Shown: piece after piece, positions 11,642-13,393 of the stretch
Layout of the letters: each line of letters begins with the position of its first letter
How positions within the stretch are numbered: the stretch's first letter is position 1
Assembly (NCBI GenBank): GCA_937924675.1
Contig: CALEVL010000160.1
Location: 1-13,393 of the forward strand
Source of the DNA: an uncultured Ignavibacteria bacterium
GTDB taxonomy: Bacteria; Bacteroidota; Ignavibacteria; Tepidaquicellales; Tepidaquicellaceae
Reading direction: 5' to 3'
DNA: 13,393 nucleotides
Program-made: the position numbers and the translations under genes
The notes under the pieces: model-generated
Told to the model about the DNA's origin: nothing
Database searches by the model: none
Seen by the model: the letters and a program-made list of their open reading frames with translations, nothing else

Positions 11642-13393
11642 ATGAAGAATCTAAAACTAAATCTACTGATTGCCTTTTCAATCTTGTTTCTTATAAATGA
11701 AATGAGCTTTGCACAAGAGACATTTGAATGGGTGCGAAGTTACTCCGATCCGGGAGCAAGATCACAAACAGCTTATGATGTTGCAACCGATACAAATGGA
11801 AACGTTTATATCACCGGCACCAACAGCAACGGCTATTCTGTCAATGATATGGTCACGATAAAGTATAATTCTTCAGGACAGTTCCAGTGGGGAAGAACTT
11901 ATAATCTGTCGCCAGATTATACAGGCGAATTAGGCAAGTCAATTGCTGTTTACAGAAGCGGATCGAAAACATATTTGTATGTTGCGGGTGAAGTTGCTTA
12001 TTCAGGATTGACTCAATTCATTAAGCTCATTAAATACGATGAGAACGGAAATACAATGTGGGAAAGAGAATATGATCCGGGTGTTGCCGGTGAAACCGAT
12101 CAGCTTGCAAGAGTCACGACTGACGCTAAGGGAAATTGTTACATTGCAGGTTCGTCAGTTACGAAGCCATTCTTTGCAAAATATGACTCGTCCGGAATTA
12201 GTATTTACAATGTTGTGCATAACCTGCCTTCAGGTTACAGCTATGCTTTCATTGCTGACATGGTCATTGATGCAGCCGGCAGTGTTTACTTAACAGGAAG
12301 CTGCGATACGAGCAACACCAAACACATTCTGAATCTTAAATATGACTCTGCCGGTGTTTTAAAATGGCAGAAGATTTTCAAAACGGAATCAGGATATCAA
12401 AGCTCGGGAAGATCCATCAGGATAGGAAAGTCTGGAAAGGTATATATGGCAGGGGAACAATACAGCTCTGCAACATACAATGATTACATTTCAATGAAAT
12501 TCAATCAAACAACAGGCGACACTATATGGACAAGAAAGTATAACGCACCGGCCAACTCAAACGACGCAGGAAAAGTAATGGCTCTTGATGCAAATGATAA
12601 TGTCTATGTATCCGGCATGTCGAACGTCGGGTCCTATCAGAATATTCACACCTTGAAGTATGATTCAACGGGAGTTCAGAAATGGGTGAAGATCTATTCG
12701 GGTCCGGGAGGTTATTCTGATATTGTGAAGGATATTGTCTGTGATAACTCAGGAAATGTTTGTATAACAGGTACATCAGATGAATCGTACTTTGGCAGTT
12801 ATCTCGCGATCAAATATAATTCAAACGGTGATGCCATTTGGACAAAGACTGCGGATATTGCTGCAGGGGAATTTGATGCTGCCACAGCTATTGCTTTGGA
12901 TTTGAATGGGAATATAATTGTGTCAGGAAATTCCGGCAATTCATCCACAGATATCGGGACAATCAAATATAATTCTTCAGGTATTCCTCAGTGGACCGTT
13001 AAATTTTACGGAGCACAGATCACCAATGATGTATCAAATGAAATTGTAACTGACAAGAAAGGAAATGTTTATCAGGTTGGCAGAGTAAGGGCTAATCAGA
13101 GTGGTGATGATATTCAGGTCATAAAATATAATTCCGAAGGAGAGCGCAAATGGGTTTACAAAAGGGGCGGTAGCTATACCGGATACAATGCATATGATGA
13201 AGGAAATTCAATTGCAGTTGACACTCTTGGAAATGTATATTTTACAGGAACATTGTATTTTCATCCTTCAACCGGGCAGGAAATTATTACGGGCAAGCTT
13301 GATTCAAACGGCACTAATTTATGGTTCACAATCAAGAGCGGGATATATGGTAATGATGCAGGTAAAGATATAGCTCTTGATGCTGCAGGAAAT
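11642..13393 (+). CDS. Secreted SBBP beta-propeller-repeat protein, paralogue (C-terminus beyond right edge)
   Basis: An uninterrupted frame of 584 codons from ATG 11642 to the window end. It starts with a signal peptide (MKNLKLNLLIAFSILFLINE, then MSFAQ) and contains at least ten SBBP-type repeats with GNVYITGT, IKYNSSGQFQW, LKYDSAGVLKW, LKYDSTGVQKW, IKYNSNGDAIW, IKYNSSGIPQW and IKYNSEGERKW as clear examples. The repeat unit matches that of the preceding gene, so the two are paralogues, but this protein is longer: no sorting domain has appeared after 584 residues. A T9SS type A domain is expected beyond the window. The 98-bp spacing and common strand suggest co-transcription or a tandem duplication. 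No Shine-Dalgarno site is seen. Function is unknown; surface adhesion or binding is a guess based on fold and export. Confidence 0.9.
   Translation, partial: MKNLKLNLLIAFSILFLINEMSFAQETFEWVRSYSDPGARSQTAYDVATDTNGNVYITGTNSNGYSVNDMVTIKYNSSGQFQWGRTYNLSPDYTGELGKSIAVYRSGSKTYLYVAGEVAYSGLTQFIKLIKYDENGNTMWEREYDPGVAGETDQLARVTTDAKGNCYIAGSSVTKPFFAKYDSSGISIYNVVHNLPSGYSYAFIADMVIDAAGSVYLTGSCDTSNTKHILNLKYDSAGVLKWQKIFKTESGYQSSGRSIRIGKSGKVYMAGEQYSSATYNDYISMKFNQTTGDTIWTRKYNAPANSNDAGKVMALDANDNVYVSGMSNVGSYQNIHTLKYDSTGVQKWVKIYSGPGGYSDIVKDIVCDNSGNVCITGTSDESYFGSYLAIKYNSNGDAIWTKTADIAAGEFDAATAIALDLNGNIIVSGNSGNSSTDIGTIKYNSSGIPQWTVKFYGAQITNDVSNEIVTDKKGNVYQVGRVRANQSGDDIQVIKYNSEGERKWVYKRGGSYTGYNAYDEGNSIAVDTLGNVYFTGTLYFHPSTGQEIITGKLDSNGTNLWFTIKSGIYGNDAGKDIALDAAGN

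Overview
The window looks like chromosome of a free-living member of the Bacteroidota/Ignavibacteria side of the tree. The main evidence is a type IX secretion (T9SS) type A C-terminal sorting domain of the 'SLSQNYPNPFNP...GVYFYQL' kind on a beta-propeller-repeat protein, together with A+T-rich spacers, few Shine-Dalgarno sites and an S23-type four-helix-bundle gene. No phage, plasmid or CRISPR genes are visible.

Layout. From 1 to 9683 everything is on the minus strand; from 9888 onward everything is on the plus strand, with a divergent promoter region between. Reading in transcription order from 4041 leftwards: a gene remnant (4041-4181), a PAP2_C/sphingomyelin-synthase-like membrane protein (3341-4006), a Rid-family protein (2921-3304), 3-hydroxyanthranilate 3,4-dioxygenase (2049-2564), a frameshifted S23 four-helix-bundle gene (1549-1901), an ACMSD-like amidohydrolase/decarboxylase (452-1468), and the start of a secreted protein of unknown function that leaves the window (1-455). 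The dioxygenase, the decarboxylase and possibly the Rid protein form part of a kynurenine-pathway branch that degrades 3-hydroxyanthranilate to 2-aminomuconate semialdehyde rather than sending it to NAD.

The middle part holds two tRNA-Ser genes (anticodons CGA and GGA), an EVE-domain protein, a full-length PcrA/UvrD helicase and a 486-residue helical protein of unknown function. The right end carries two neighbouring paralogous secreted SBBP-repeat beta-propeller proteins; the first is complete with its sorting domain, the second is open to the window edge.

The least ordinary part is the non-coding DNA. Three independent repeat systems are present: (1) arrays of a 7-bp unit (AATTAGA/AATTAGG/AATTAAG and complements) at seven places, repeatedly touching gene ends and providing start or stop codons, including two inversely oriented arrays that bracket the broken S23 gene inside the kynurenine cluster; (2) two oppositely oriented arrays of a 10-bp unit bounding a ~237-bp segment between the dioxygenase and Rid genes; (3) a 344-bp MITE-like element with perfect 16-bp terminal inverted repeats and nested hairpins between the helicase and the 486-residue protein. 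In addition, the 3' end of tRNA-Ser(CGA) and its downstream flank are tandemly duplicated as ~160-bp units that differ by exactly one heptamer. I see no convincing new defence or enzymatic system; the heptamer arrays and the elements they bracket are the best candidates for something not well described.
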